Assembly (NCBI GenBank): GCA_900543445.1
Contig: UQRC01000005.1
Location: 23,217-87,216, forward strand
DNA length: 64,000 nt
Direction of reading: 5' to 3'
From: an uncultured Lachnobacterium sp.
Lineage (GTDB): Bacteria > Bacillota > Clostridia > Lachnospirales > Lachnospiraceae
Shown here: piece by piece, positions 17,888 through 26,808 of the stretch
Layout of the letters: every line of letters begins with the position of its first letter
How positions within the stretch are numbered: the first letter of the stretch is position 1
Program-made: the position numbers and the translations under genes
The notes under the pieces: model-generated
Told to the model about the DNA's origin: nothing
The model's input: the letters and a program-made list of their open reading frames with translations, nothing else
The model's database searches: none

Positions 17888-19279
17888 ATGAAAATTAATC
17901 GAAATATGTCTGCTGTAATCACAAATAAGCAGTTACTTCGTACAGAAAATAAGCTGAGTAAGTCTATGGAGCGTCTGTCAAGCGGTTACAAGATCAACCG
18001 TGCGGGTGATAATCCGGCGGGGATGGCGATCTCCAACAAGATGAAAGCACAGATTGATGCACTCGATCAGGCGGAATCCAATGCGTCGGATGGAGAATCT
18101 GTTTTGCGCATTGCAGATGGCGCATTGAACGAGGTAAGCAGTATTTTACAGAGAATCCGCGAACTGAGTGTGCAGGCTGCAAATGGAACCAATTCCTACA
18201 GTGATCGCAAGAGTATGCAGGATGAGATCGACAAACTGACAGAGGAAGTTGATCGTATTTCTGCGGACACAGAGTATAATACAAAGACGCTTTTAGATGG
18301 CTCCTCTGATGTGCGCGTGTACTCCAAGCAGACGGAGCGCATGGATATTTCGGATCATGTCCTTCCGGGAACATATGAACTTACTGTGGATACAGCGGCG
18401 AAAGCTGCGGAATATACGATTCCGGCGCCAAGCGGTGCAACAGATGGTGAACTCTACATTAACGGAATTGGTATTAAATATGCTACGGATATGGACGAGG
18501 AGGATTTTTACGAACAGCTTCGTACAACCGCGGAACAGGCTGGGTGCGTGGCTACCCGTACGAATGGAGGTTATAATATTGCAACGAAGGAGTATGGTTC
18601 CAGACAGGAGCTGGTGCTGACGTTCAGCAAAGCGCTCGCAGCAGATCTTGGCGTGGATGCAGATCCGGATGTAAAGCAGGCAGAGGATAGTGATGATCTC
18701 ATTATTGCGAAGAAAGGTGCAGAGGCTAAAATCACTTTGAATGTAAGTGATGATGGTTTTTCAAAGACAGCAACGGTAAATGGAGACGGTGCACGAATCA
18801 AGATTACGGATGTCGGTGGCTTTTCCATGGATTTTATGTTGAAAAATAATACGGAAGAGGATGTGAAAATTGAAGTCACAGACATAGGTGCGATGTCAAT
18901 CCAGATTGGTGCAAACCAGTATCAGGATATGGATGTACGAATTCCGGAGGTCTCATCAGAGAGTCTGTACCTTGACAAAGTAAATGTAACGGTTGTCGGA
19001 GGTCCGGAAGATGCGATGAACCGACTGGATGAAGCAATTACAAAATTAAACGAGGTACGTTCGCGAATCGGAGCATTTACCAATCGCCTTGAGTATGCAT
19101 CCAACAGTCTGGCAGAAACGCATGAGGATATGACGAATGCTTATTCCGGTATTCTTGACACAGATATGGCGGAGGAGATGACCGAATATACACAGCAGAA
19201 TGTGCTCGAACAGGCAACGGTTTCCGTACTTGCACAGGCAAATGATCTCCCGGAAAAAGTACTTTCGCTGCTGCAGTAG
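17888..19279 (+). CDS. fliC: Flagellin
   Basis: A 463-residue filament protein. The N-terminal D0/D1 helices (MKINRNMSAVITNKQLLRTE, then LSSGYKINRAGDNPAGMAISN) and the C-terminal D1/D0 helices (RSRIGAFTNRLEYA, then ending VLAQANDLPEKVLSLLQ) are both intact, so it should be exported by the flagellar type III system and polymerise. The central region (about 150-370) is variable, beta-rich and acidic. I start at ATG 17888 because AAAGGGAAC lies just upstream; a GTG at 17873 is in frame but precedes the ribosome site. A sigma-28 promoter drives it with fliS 12 bases downstream. Confidence 0.95.
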   Translation: MKINRNMSAVITNKQLLRTENKLSKSMERLSSGYKINRAGDNPAGMAISNKMKAQIDALDQAESNASDGESVLRIADGALNEVSSILQRIRELSVQAANGTNSYSDRKSMQDEIDKLTEEVDRISADTEYNTKTLLDGSSDVRVYSKQTERMDISDHVLPGTYELTVDTAAKAAEYTIPAPSGATDGELYINGIGIKYATDMDEEDFYEQLRTTAEQAGCVATRTNGGYNIATKEYGSRQELVLTFSKALAADLGVDADPDVKQAEDSDDLIIAKKGAEAKITLNVSDDGFSKTATVNGDGARIKITDVGGFSMDFMLKNNTEEDVKIEVTDIGAMSIQIGANQYQDMDVRIPEVSSESLYLDKVNVTVVGGPEDAMNRLDEAITKLNEVRSRIGAFTNRLEYASNSLAETHEDMTNAYSGILDTDMAEEMTEYTQQNVLEQATVSVLAQANDLPEKVLSLLQ

Positions 19280-19291
19280 GAGGGATAAAGC

Positions 19292-19768
19292 ATGGATAAT
19301 TCGTTAAAGCATGACTTTACCCGTCGCTTAAGTCAGTGTAATTCGGGTGGAATGATCGTCATTATCTATGAGATCGGATTTGCTTATATGCACGATGCCC
19401 GCAAGGCGTATGAATCCGGTAATCATGATGAGATGAAGGCTTCCATCCGCAAGGCACAGAAGGTGCTGGACGAATTGATCGGAAGTCTGAATTTTGCATA
19501 TGAGATTTCAAACAATCTCTATTCACTTTATATGTTTTGCAAGAATGAACTGGCGCGCGTTTTATATGAGAACCGTCTGGACGGGCTTGAGGAAGCCGAG
19601 AAGATCATGCGGCGCCTGTACCATTCGTTTGCAGAAGCAGCAAAAAGCGATACGAGTGCGCCGATCATGAGCAATACCCAGCAGATTTACGCAGGTATGA
19701 CGTATGGTAGAAATCAGCTGAATGAAAATGATATGAATTATGATAATCAGAGAGGATTCTTGGTGTAA
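19292..19768 (+). CDS. fliS: Flagellar export chaperone FliS
   Basis: A 158-residue, all-helical protein with the FliS layout: a helix with MIVIIYEIGFAYMHDARKAYESG, a helix IRKAQKVLDELIGSLNFAYEIS, then NLYSLYMFCKNELARVLYENR. FliS binds the flagellin C-terminus and prevents premature polymerisation, which fits its place directly after fliC. The C-terminal 30 residues extend beyond the usual length (about 125-135). The last codons of the gene form the terminator hairpin and overlap the end of the converging DUF2508 gene by 22 bases. Confidence 0.85.
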   Translation: MDNSLKHDFTRRLSQCNSGGMIVIIYEIGFAYMHDARKAYESGNHDEMKASIRKAQKVLDELIGSLNFAYEISNNLYSLYMFCKNELARVLYENRLDGLEEAEKIMRRLYHSFAEAAKSDTSAPIMSNTQQIYAGMTYGRNQLNENDMNYDNQRGFLV

Positions 19769-19980
19769 GAATCCTCTAATTTTTTGACACATCCAAGCAG
19801 AAATTTATAACGCATCTGGACAGCCTTGGCCTCATAAATGTAATAATCGATGAGATCCGGTTCCACAACATTTTCTAAATTGTTATACACATTCTTTAGT
19901 TCGACGGACGTCTGCTGCAGATGATCAACGAGCGTAGAATAACCATCTTCAGCAGGTTCTGCGGTCTTAAAAATCTTCAT
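19747..19980 (-). CDS. DUF2508 (YaaL-like) family protein
   Basis: A 77-residue protein starting at ATG 19980 (AGGTGATCTT upstream). The helical segment NVVEPDLIDYYIYEAKAVQMRYKFLLG matches the DUF2508/YaaL family, small proteins of unknown role common in Firmicutes. The frame continues upstream to 20136 but without a ribosome site. Its 3' end overlaps fliS and lies within the fliS terminator hairpin. Confidence 0.75.
   Translation of the reverse strand: MKIFKTAEPAEDGYSTLVDHLQQTSVELKNVYNNLENVVEPDLIDYYIYEAKAVQMRYKFLLGCVKKLEDSYTKNPL
19751..19785 (+). terminator. Terminator embedded in the fliS stop region
   Basis: AGAGGATTCTT (19751-19761) and AAGAATCCTCT (19767-19777) form a perfect 11-bp stem with a 5-base loop, followed by AATTTTTT. 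It lies across the fliS stop and the end of the converging gene. Confidence 0.85.
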
Positions 19981-20078
19981 AAGATCACCTGCTTTCAAAA
20001 AAATTCTTTTTACAAGTATAAGCAAAATTTGGAAAAGATATACAAAATTTACAGAATTTTTTTGAACAAATCGCATTA

Positions 20079-20108
20079 TTGACAATTGAAAATGACGTTT
20101 GCTATAAT
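20079..20108 (+). promoter_or_regulatory. Promoter of the Tad pilus operon
   Basis: Consensus TTGACA (20079-20084) and TATAAT (20103-20108) with an 18-base spacer, about 30 bases before the first gene. No other strong promoter is apparent before 29675, so it may drive the whole locus. Confidence 0.8.
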
Positions 20109-20136
20109 ACGGCTTACAACAAAAGAGGTGATGCAA

Positions 20137-20661
20137 TTGAATGTGGTGCAGGAATTAGCTGCACGTACACTGCTCGTAATTTTAGCAGCGGCGGTGGTTC
20201 AGGACTTTATGTACATGAAGATCAGTAACCGGCTGATACTCATGGGTATTCTTTTTTCGCTGGCATTTGGCCTTACAACGGGAGGTCCTAAGCAAGTCAT
20301 ATATGTACTGGCGAATTTATCATTTCCGGTTATCGTGTTATATCTGTTATATCTCCTGGGAGTACTTGGGGCGGGAGACATCAAACTATTTTCCATTATC
20401 GGAGGATTTACAAATTTCAGATTGTTGATAAGCTGTATGTTCTTTTCTTTTGTAGCGGCAGCTGTTATTGCGGTATGCAAAATGTTATATAACCGCAACT
20501 TTTGTGGCAGTCTGCTTCGGGCAGGCACTTACTTTCGCTGCCTCCGGCAGGAGGGGATTGTGTCGTACCATAAAGAGTGGGCGGAGCACCGAAATCTCAT
20601 GCATTTTTCTGTGGCGATACTGATTGGTTACATTGCAGCAGTGGCAGTACAGGTGTTGTGA
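20137..20661 (+). CDS. tadV: Prepilin peptidase, TadV/CpaA type (A24)
   Basis: A roughly 174-residue membrane aspartic peptidase that removes the leader of Flp-type prepilins. The two catalytic aspartates are visible: VVQDFMYMKISN near the N-terminus and GAGDIKLFSIIGG after the fourth segment (the GxGD motif). There are about five or six hydrophobic segments. I favour TTG 20137, six bases after AGAGGTGA, over ATG 20131, which overlaps that ribosome site; the protein is otherwise identical. It is the first gene of the Tad operon. A second A24 peptidase is encoded at 27620. Confidence 0.85.
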   Translation: MNVVQELAARTLLVILAAAVVQDFMYMKISNRLILMGILFSLAFGLTTGGPKQVIYVLANLSFPVIVLYLLYLLGVLGAGDIKLFSIIGGFTNFRLLISCMFFSFVAAAVIAVCKMLYNRNFCGSLLRAGTYFRCLRQEGIVSYHKEWAEHRNLMHFSVAILIGYIAAVAVQVL

Positions 20662-20752
20662 AAATGAAGCATCCGTAGATGATAAGAACATGAAAAGAAT
20701 GCCATGTTATTGGGGTGAAAAAGGCATGTATTCAAGGAGAAAAGGAGGTTTT

Positions 20753-21769
20753 ATGAGAAAGATTCGATTAGGTCTGTATTTGGAAGATCAGGAGTATGGG
20801 GAACGTTTTACCAGCTGTCTGATGAAGCATTATCAGGACAGACTGGAGTTGCATTTGTTTACAGAGGAACAGGCGGCGGTACATGCATGTGCTGGACTAG
20901 ATGGTATGCTATTATCCGGATGGAGAGATGCGTATGAGAACATGCTGCATAAGCTGCCCATCATTGTACTCTGCGATAGGGAAGAGGAGGAAGAATCACG
21001 GGAAGGAGAGGTATTTTTTGTGGATAAATATCAGGAAGTAAACAAGATTGTGGATGAGATACTCCGGCACGTCGGAGAGGAAATACAGGATGTCCGGCGG
21101 AATGGAAGAATCGGGCAGAAACTTCAGGCGTTTGCAGTCTATGCACTGGCTGAGAATGAGTATCAGATGCCGTTTGCGGTAACGCTTGCGTCCATTATGA
21201 GTGAACATGAGAAGGTGCTTCTTTTGGATCTGCAGGAAAATAGTGGTTTGTCACAATTGTTAGGAGAAGACCAGGAAGCTGGGCTTGAAGAATTACTTGT
21301 GATGGCGGAAAGTGGAAAATATTCAAGAGCAAGGATGATGGGGTGTATTGCACATTTGGATAATATTGACGTTGCATGTTGTGTCTGTAACACGGAATGT
21401 CTGTGTGAGGCACAGGCCGAAAGTTATCGTAGACTTCAGCAGATGCTTATGCAGGATATGGGGTATACAACGATTATCATGAATATGGGATCGCGATTTG
21501 TGGGGTTCTTTGAGACGCTTGCCGGATGTGATAGTATTTTTCTTATGAAAAGCCGTGGAGGTCTGGGGCAGTGGAGAGAGAAAGAATTTGTTACAGAGCT
21601 GCAGAAACATATGAATGTGGATCCGCAGGAACATATTCGCAGTGTGGAGATTCCGCGTGTTGCAGTACCAATGATTTCGTGTGAGCGTCTGGTTGAGCAG
21701 TGGAAGTGGAATGAACTTGGAGACAGTCTGCGCAGAATGATGCCGGGGGTGATGGCAGTTGGATCTTAA
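20753..21769 (+). CDS. TadZ/CpaE-like pilus localisation protein
   Basis: A 338-residue protein starting at ATG 20753 (AAAGGAGG upstream). The N-terminal 110 residues resemble a degenerate response-regulator receiver. The remainder (from about 125) resembles a ParA/MinD fold with KVLLLDLQENSGLSQLLGE as the switch-like segment, but a canonical Walker A is absent, as in many Gram-positive TadZ proteins. It probably positions the pilus assembly machine at the membrane. Its end overlaps the start of cpaF by 11 bases. Confidence 0.7.
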   Translation: MRKIRLGLYLEDQEYGERFTSCLMKHYQDRLELHLFTEEQAAVHACAGLDGMLLSGWRDAYENMLHKLPIIVLCDREEEEESREGEVFFVDKYQEVNKIVDEILRHVGEEIQDVRRNGRIGQKLQAFAVYALAENEYQMPFAVTLASIMSEHEKVLLLDLQENSGLSQLLGEDQEAGLEELLVMAESGKYSRARMMGCIAHLDNIDVACCVCNTECLCEAQAESYRRLQQMLMQDMGYTTIIMNMGSRFVGFFETLAGCDSIFLMKSRGGLGQWREKEFVTELQKHMNVDPQEHIRSVEIPRVAVPMISCERLVEQWKWNELGDSLRRMMPGVMAVGS

Positions 21770-23024
21770 TTATACAAATGAGATCCGTGCACGTGTTCTT
21801 GAAAGGATGGATCTCTCAAGGGAGATGTCCGATGAGGAAATTGAGGAACTGATCGGAGAAGAGACTTGCCGCTGTATGCGTGCAGAGAAGTTTTCCGTCA
21901 GGGAGCGTGTGAGAATTGAGCAAAAAGTGTTTAATTCTCTGCGAAAACTGGATGCCTTGCAGGAACTGATCGATGATTCACAGGTGACAGAGATCATGGT
22001 GAATGGACCGAAACACATTTTTTATGAGAAGGATGGGCAGGTATGTGAGTGGGGCGAGTCGTTTGAAAGTGAAGAGAAGATGCAGGATGTAATCCAGCAG
22101 ATTGTCGGGCGACATAATCGTGTAGTAAACCAATCGACACCGATTGTGGATACACGATTGATGGATGGCTCCCGTGTCAATATTGTGCTTTCACCGATTG
22201 CAATTGATGGAGCTGCAATCACAATACGAAAGTTTCCGGAGAAACCGTTTCGTATGGAGGAACTGATCCGCAGAGGCGCGATCAGTATGGAGGCGGCAGA
22301 ACTGCTAGAAACTTTGGTTCATGCAAGGTACAGCATCCTGGTCTCCGGTGGAACGAGTTCCGGAAAAACAACATTTCTTAATGCATTATCGCAATATATT
22401 CCCGAGGATGAGCGAGTGATTACAATTGAAGATTCTGCGGAATTACAGATACAGGGAGTACGCAATCTGGTGCGCCTTGAGACAAGGAATTCCAATATGG
22501 AGGGAGTTGCAGCAATTACGATTCGTGATCTGATCCGATCGGCTCTTCGTATGAGACCAGACCGGATCGTGGTTGGCGAGTGTCGTGGGGCTGAAGCTTT
22601 TGATATGCTTCAGGCTTTGAATACCGGGCATGATGGTGGACTCAGTACAGCGCATGGCAATTCCAGCAGAGACATATTGGGAAGACTGGAAATGATGGTA
22701 CTGATGGGAATGGATTTGCCTCTTAGTGCGATCCGGCAGCAGATTGCGTCAGGGATTGACATAATTGTGCATCTTGGAAGGCTTCCGGATAAAAGCAGAC
22801 GCGTTCTTGAGATTGTGGAGCTGGATGGTATCTGCGATGGAGAGATTATGCTTTCACCACTTTATCAGTTAAAGGAATGTGAGGGTGATTGGAAGTTATG
22901 TAGTGTTGGCAGTCTGAAGCATATAGGAAAACTCAAGATGTCGGGAAAACAATATTGTGTAGATGATCGGGTGCATATGCAGGATGATGTAAGGCTGCCA
23001 GTATCGGCTATTCCAGGAAGATAG
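21759..23024 (+). CDS. cpaF: Tad pilus assembly ATPase (CpaF/TadA)
   Basis: A 421-residue secretion ATPase that powers Flp pilus assembly. An N-terminal helical domain includes TEIMVNGPKHIFYE, typical of CpaF. The RecA-like domain has Walker A SGGTSSGKTTFLNAL, Asp box ITIEDSAELQIQ, Walker B-like RPDRIVVGECRGAEAFDML and the His box TGHDGGLSTAHGNS. The start is a TTG inside the tadZ end, preceded by GGGGGTGA six bases away. It acts as a cytoplasmic hexamer with TadB and TadC. Confidence 0.93.
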   Translation: MDLNYTNEIRARVLERMDLSREMSDEEIEELIGEETCRCMRAEKFSVRERVRIEQKVFNSLRKLDALQELIDDSQVTEIMVNGPKHIFYEKDGQVCEWGESFESEEKMQDVIQQIVGRHNRVVNQSTPIVDTRLMDGSRVNIVLSPIAIDGAAITIRKFPEKPFRMEELIRRGAISMEAAELLETLVHARYSILVSGGTSSGKTTFLNALSQYIPEDERVITIEDSAELQIQGVRNLVRLETRNSNMEGVAAITIRDLIRSALRMRPDRIVVGECRGAEAFDMLQALNTGHDGGLSTAHGNSSRDILGRLEMMVLMGMDLPLSAIRQQIASGIDIIVHLGRLPDKSRRVLEIVELDGICDGEIMLSPLYQLKECEGDWKLCSVGSLKHIGKLKMSGKQYCVDDRVHMQDDVRLPVSAIPGR

Positions 23025-23042
23025 GAAGGAGAGACAGGCAGA

Positions 23043-23780
23043 ATGGATTACAGATTTTATCGCTTGTGTATGCAGGAGAAAGTAGTCTGCTTTGCAAAAG
23101 CAGCAGGATTTTCCGTTGTGATTGCCTATTTATTTTATCAGCATTGGATGGGACTTATCCTGACACCGATTCTTTATATTTTAATACGAAAGAGAACAAT
23201 CAGGGAGAGACAGGCTGCGCGGCAGGAGCAGATTGCAACACAGTTTTTGGATGCGCTTCGCACGGTAAGTGCTTCACTTCTTGCTGGTTATTCGATGGAG
23301 AATGCATGGAGAGAAGCAGCCCGTGAAGTTGAAAATCTATATGGAAAGGATGCTATTCTGCTGCGGGAACTTGAGGAGATTAACAGAGCGGTAGCGTTGA
23401 ATATACCGATTGAAAAATTGTTGGATCAATTTGCTGACCGGTCAGGCAATGCAGATATTATGAGTTTTGCGGAAGTGTTTGCATTTGCGAAAAGAAGTGG
23501 GGGCAATTTTGCAGCTATTATTGAGGAGACATCGGAACATATGCGGGCGCGTCATGACACGGAGCGAGAGATTCAGGTGCTTATAGCATCCCGAAAATTG
23601 GAACAACGTGTTATGAATGTGATTCCTATATTCATATTAGCGTATTTGAAGCTTACATCTGGAGATTTTCTATCACCTTTATATGGGAATTTATTCGGAA
23701 TATGTTTTATGACCGGATGCCTTGGCACGTATGGAGTGACGATACTTTTAGCTGATAAGATATTGGATATTCAGATGTGA
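23043..23780 (+). CDS. Tad pilus inner platform protein TadB
   Basis: A 245-residue membrane protein with T2SSF-type character: two hydrophobic segments near the N-terminus (about 17-50), a cytoplasmic helical domain containing QFLDALRTVSASLLAGYSMENAWREA and FAKRSGGNFAAIIEET, and two C-terminal segments (about 190-238). With TadC it forms the membrane platform moved by CpaF. It follows cpaF by 18 bases. Confidence 0.85.
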   Translation: MDYRFYRLCMQEKVVCFAKAAGFSVVIAYLFYQHWMGLILTPILYILIRKRTIRERQAARQEQIATQFLDALRTVSASLLAGYSMENAWREAAREVENLYGKDAILLRELEEINRAVALNIPIEKLLDQFADRSGNADIMSFAEVFAFAKRSGGNFAAIIEETSEHMRARHDTEREIQVLIASRKLEQRVMNVIPIFILAYLKLTSGDFLSPLYGNLFGICFMTGCLGTYGVTILLADKILDIQM

Positions 23781-23793
23781 AAGGAAGAGGAGA

Positions 23794-25014
23794 ATGTTAC
23801 AAAACAAGAAAAAGCTTGTTCAAATTGGGATCATCTGTGTGTTGTTCATAGTATTGGCGGTATACGTGGAAGCGACAGAGCACAGCGTAGATGAAAACAA
23901 TCGGGTAATCCGTGCGAGTCCCGGTGAGCGGGGACAGAGTCTGGAATTACAACTGGAGGCAGAGGATTTTTTTGATGGATATCATTACAAAGTTGAGATT
24001 CCGGCACAGGTTGTTACACAAACGGAGGCGGAGCAATATTTTGAAAAGGCAAGGCAGGAGATTGATGAGAGATTCTTTGAGCAGGGAGATTGTGCGGAGC
24101 ATGTCAGCCATGCGGTGAGAATGGAAAACCGATATGTAGATCGTATGGTTTCGGCGGAATGGACTTTCGACAGTTATCAATACATCGATATCGATGGAAA
24201 GCTTCGTGAAAATAATTTGAAGGATAATGCGATCGTGCAGGCAACAGTATTACTTACTTGCGGAACGTATGAGCAGGAATATGTTTTTTCTTTTATGATA
24301 GTGCCACCGGAGTTTACCAAAGAGGAGCAGCTTTTGAATGATATTGAGAGTGCGGTTACTGCGGAGGGAAACAGACAGGGAGAGACTTATTTTCAATTGC
24401 CACAAAAGGTGGATGGGGTCTCGCTTAAGTGGGAGGAACCTAAGCAGCATCTTTTGGTTAAAGTGTTGTTCTTTGAAATTGTTATTGTGGTTTTGCTTTA
24501 TTTTGTGGAACAGGAAAAGAAGAAGACAAAGGAAAAGGAGCGGCAGGACCAGATGCAGCTGGATTATGCTGAATTTGTCAATAAATTATTGATTTTACTG
24601 GGATCCGGGATGTCGTTGAAACAATCATTGAATCGAATTTCCGCGAGATACTTTGATAAGAGGCAGAAAAACCAGACAAAGGGAAGGTATCTGTATGAAG
24701 AACTGCTAATAACAAATCATGAGATCGAGGATGGGGAAAGTGAACGCCTCGCATATCAGAAATTTGGCGAGAGAATCGGATTGAACTGTTATAACCGGTT
24801 GATTCGTATACTGATTCAGAATTTGAGAACCGGAAGCCGGGGAATTTGTGAGTTATTAGGGCAGGAAGCTGCAGTTGCTTTGGAGGAGCGCAAGGCGCTT
24901 GCAAGAAAACTGGGAGAAGAGGCGGGAACGAAGATGCTGCTTCCGCTGATCATGATGCTTGGAATTGTGATTGCAATTATTATGGTTCCGGCAATGCAGT
25001 CATTTGCAATATAA
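23794..25014 (+). CDS. TadC-like platform protein with extracytoplasmic domain
   Basis: A 406-residue protein. The C-terminal part is T2SSF-like, with a membrane segment at about 225-242, a helical domain including LLILLGSGMSLKQSLNRI and RIGLNCYNRLIRILIQNLRTGSRG, and a final hydrophobic segment at about 382-403. The N-terminus has a membrane or signal segment (about 8-27), then about 190 residues predicted outside the membrane. That extra domain is unlike classic TadC and seems to be a Gram-positive variant. It lies 14 bases after tadB and just before the pilin gene. Confidence 0.75.
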   Translation: MLQNKKKLVQIGIICVLFIVLAVYVEATEHSVDENNRVIRASPGERGQSLELQLEAEDFFDGYHYKVEIPAQVVTQTEAEQYFEKARQEIDERFFEQGDCAEHVSHAVRMENRYVDRMVSAEWTFDSYQYIDIDGKLRENNLKDNAIVQATVLLTCGTYEQEYVFSFMIVPPEFTKEEQLLNDIESAVTAEGNRQGETYFQLPQKVDGVSLKWEEPKQHLLVKVLFFEIVIVVLLYFVEQEKKKTKEKERQDQMQLDYAEFVNKLLILLGSGMSLKQSLNRISARYFDKRQKNQTKGRYLYEELLITNHEIEDGESERLAYQKFGERIGLNCYNRLIRILIQNLRTGSRGICELLGQEAAVALEERKALARKLGEEAGTKMLLPLIMMLGIVIAIIMVPAMQSFAI

Positions 25015-25026
25015 GGAGGAAAAATT

Positions 25027-25194
25027 ATGTTAGGATTTAAAAACTTTTTGTTGGATGAAGATGGTGTTGGAGTTGTGGAAATGGTATTGATCGTGGTGGT
25101 ACTGATTGCACTTGTTTTGATTTTTAAGAACCGCTTGACATCTACTGTGAACGATATATTTGACAAGATTCAGAGTGAATCTGGAAAGGTATGA
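25027..25194 (+). CDS. flp: Flp-type (type IVb) pilin
   Basis: A 55-residue pilin gene beginning at ATG 25027 after AAGGAGGAAAAATT. A short leader (MLGFKNFLLDEDGVG) precedes the hydrophobic core VVEMVLIVVVLIALVLIF, with the glutamate expected at position +5 or nearby after the G cleavage site. The C-terminal 20 residues are polar. It would be cleaved by one of the two A24 peptidases and assembled into the Flp pilus. It lies between tadC and the minor pilin-like genes, the normal place for this gene. Confidence 0.85.
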   Translation: MLGFKNFLLDEDGVGVVEMVLIVVVLIALVLIFKNRLTSTVNDIFDKIQSESGKV

Positions 25195-25203
25195 TTGTAA
25201 GAA

Positions 25204-26808
25204 GTGAAGCAGAGAAGATATCGTGGAAGTATCACCGTTTTTGCAGCGCTTTCTATAATGTTGGTTGCTCAACTGTTGTTTACATTAATTGAAGGTGCCA
25301 GATTGTTGGAACTTCATAAAGCAAGTCAAATGAATACGGAATCTGTACTTGAATCGGTATTTGCAGATTATTGCAGTCCGCTATGGGAAGAATATCATAT
25401 TCTTGGAATGACAACTGACAATATGAATGGCGAGTTATCGTTTAATAATCGGGCGGCTCAGATGCGGAAACTCTCTCTTGCTAATCTAGGAGGATTAAGA
25501 GAAAAAGATTTACTCTCAGAGGGAGCGAATCTGCTTCGGGCGAATGTGAATGACGTTGATATCTGTTCGTATCTTCTTATGACGGATGGTAGGGGGACTG
25601 TATTTGAGCAGGCGGTCAGTGCTTATATGAAGGAAAATTTGGCATATGAGTTGGCCAAAGGTATTTATAATAATTATGAGAGTATAAAGGAATCGCAGGA
25701 TCAATATGGTGATGGAAGCGATAAGATTAGTGGCGCATTAGATGCGTTAGAAGAAGCAAAAAGTGAGGGAACGAAACCATCAGAACAAAGTGTGCAGCGA
25801 TGGAATTTTAAAGGTGCAGGTCAAAGGATTAGGGTGCAGGCTGCAACAAGTGAACAGACAAAAAAAGTTTATCAAGAAGATAGCTCCGGTAGTAAAAAAT
25901 CACAAGAAGACAATCCACTTACAACGGTGACAGAGGCGCAGAAAAAAGGAATTCTGGGAATGGTTTTACCGGAGAGGGCACATTTGTCCGGGGCGGTGAT
26001 TCAATCTGAGATGTGTGTTTCAAAAAGGACACTTGCACAGGGAAATGCAGCCATTCCAAAGGAAGAAGACTGGTACGATAAGACTCTTTTCACACAATAT
26101 ATATGTAATTATATGTCATCCTATACGGAATCGCTTTCAAACCATGCGTTGCAATATGAGATGGAGTATTTGGTTGGTGGAAAGGACAATGATGTGGACA
26201 ATCTACGTGTGACGGTAGATCGTTTACTGCTGATTCGGGAAGGCCTGAATATGGCAAGTATTGTGTCGATGCCGGACAAGCTGGCGGAGGCAGAAGCTCT
26301 AGCTATTGCGATGGCAGGAGCTTCTGTGAATCCTGCTATTATTGAAGCAGTGAAATATGGAATATTGGCAGCATGGGCTTATGTGGAAAGTGTGTTGGAT
26401 ATTCGGGCATTGTTGGATGGGGACAAAATATCTTTAATTAAAAGTGAGGCAACCTGGACATCAACGATTGACAATTTCCCTACGTTACTATCTGGATGGA
26501 GTAAGGCGAAGTCATGTGATGCAGGAGGATTGGACTATAAACAGTATATTACCTCTTTGTTATTATTTGAGAGTGGAAAAACTATGGCAATGCGAGCAAT
26601 GGACGTGGAAGAGGCAACGGTTCGTACAATAGAGGGGTATCAATCATTTCGAATGGATCATGCTGTCTGTGAGATGGAGATACAGGAAACTTATGAGTGG
26701 AAGCCGATTTTTATGATGTTTGTCCCTATGGTAACGGATGCCAAGGATGTATATCGGCTCATTGAATGTGCACATTACAGTTATTTTAGAGGAAAGGAGG
26801 ATGTGTGA
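25204..26808 (+). CDS. Tad-locus pseudopilin-like protein (DUF5702-like)
   Basis: A 534-residue protein with a short basic N-terminus (MKQRRYRGSITVFAA) and one hydrophobic segment at about 10-30 that resembles a pilin-like TadE/TadG entry signal. Beyond it lies a large predicted extracellular, mostly helical domain, with low-complexity linker at about 170-235. Such long Gram-positive Tad proteins probably sit at the pilus base or tip. The start is GTG 25204 with a weak AAAGGT-like site upstream. The stop overlaps the next start (GTGTGA). Confidence 0.65.
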   Translation: MKQRRYRGSITVFAALSIMLVAQLLFTLIEGARLLELHKASQMNTESVLESVFADYCSPLWEEYHILGMTTDNMNGELSFNNRAAQMRKLSLANLGGLREKDLLSEGANLLRANVNDVDICSYLLMTDGRGTVFEQAVSAYMKENLAYELAKGIYNNYESIKESQDQYGDGSDKISGALDALEEAKSEGTKPSEQSVQRWNFKGAGQRIRVQAATSEQTKKVYQEDSSGSKKSQEDNPLTTVTEAQKKGILGMVLPERAHLSGAVIQSEMCVSKRTLAQGNAAIPKEEDWYDKTLFTQYICNYMSSYTESLSNHALQYEMEYLVGGKDNDVDNLRVTVDRLLLIREGLNMASIVSMPDKLAEAEALAIAMAGASVNPAIIEAVKYGILAAWAYVESVLDIRALLDGDKISLIKSEATWTSTIDNFPTLLSGWSKAKSCDAGGLDYKQYITSLLLFESGKTMAMRAMDVEEATVRTIEGYQSFRMDHAVCEMEIQETYEWKPIFMMFVPMVTDAKDVYRLIECAHYSYFRGKEDV

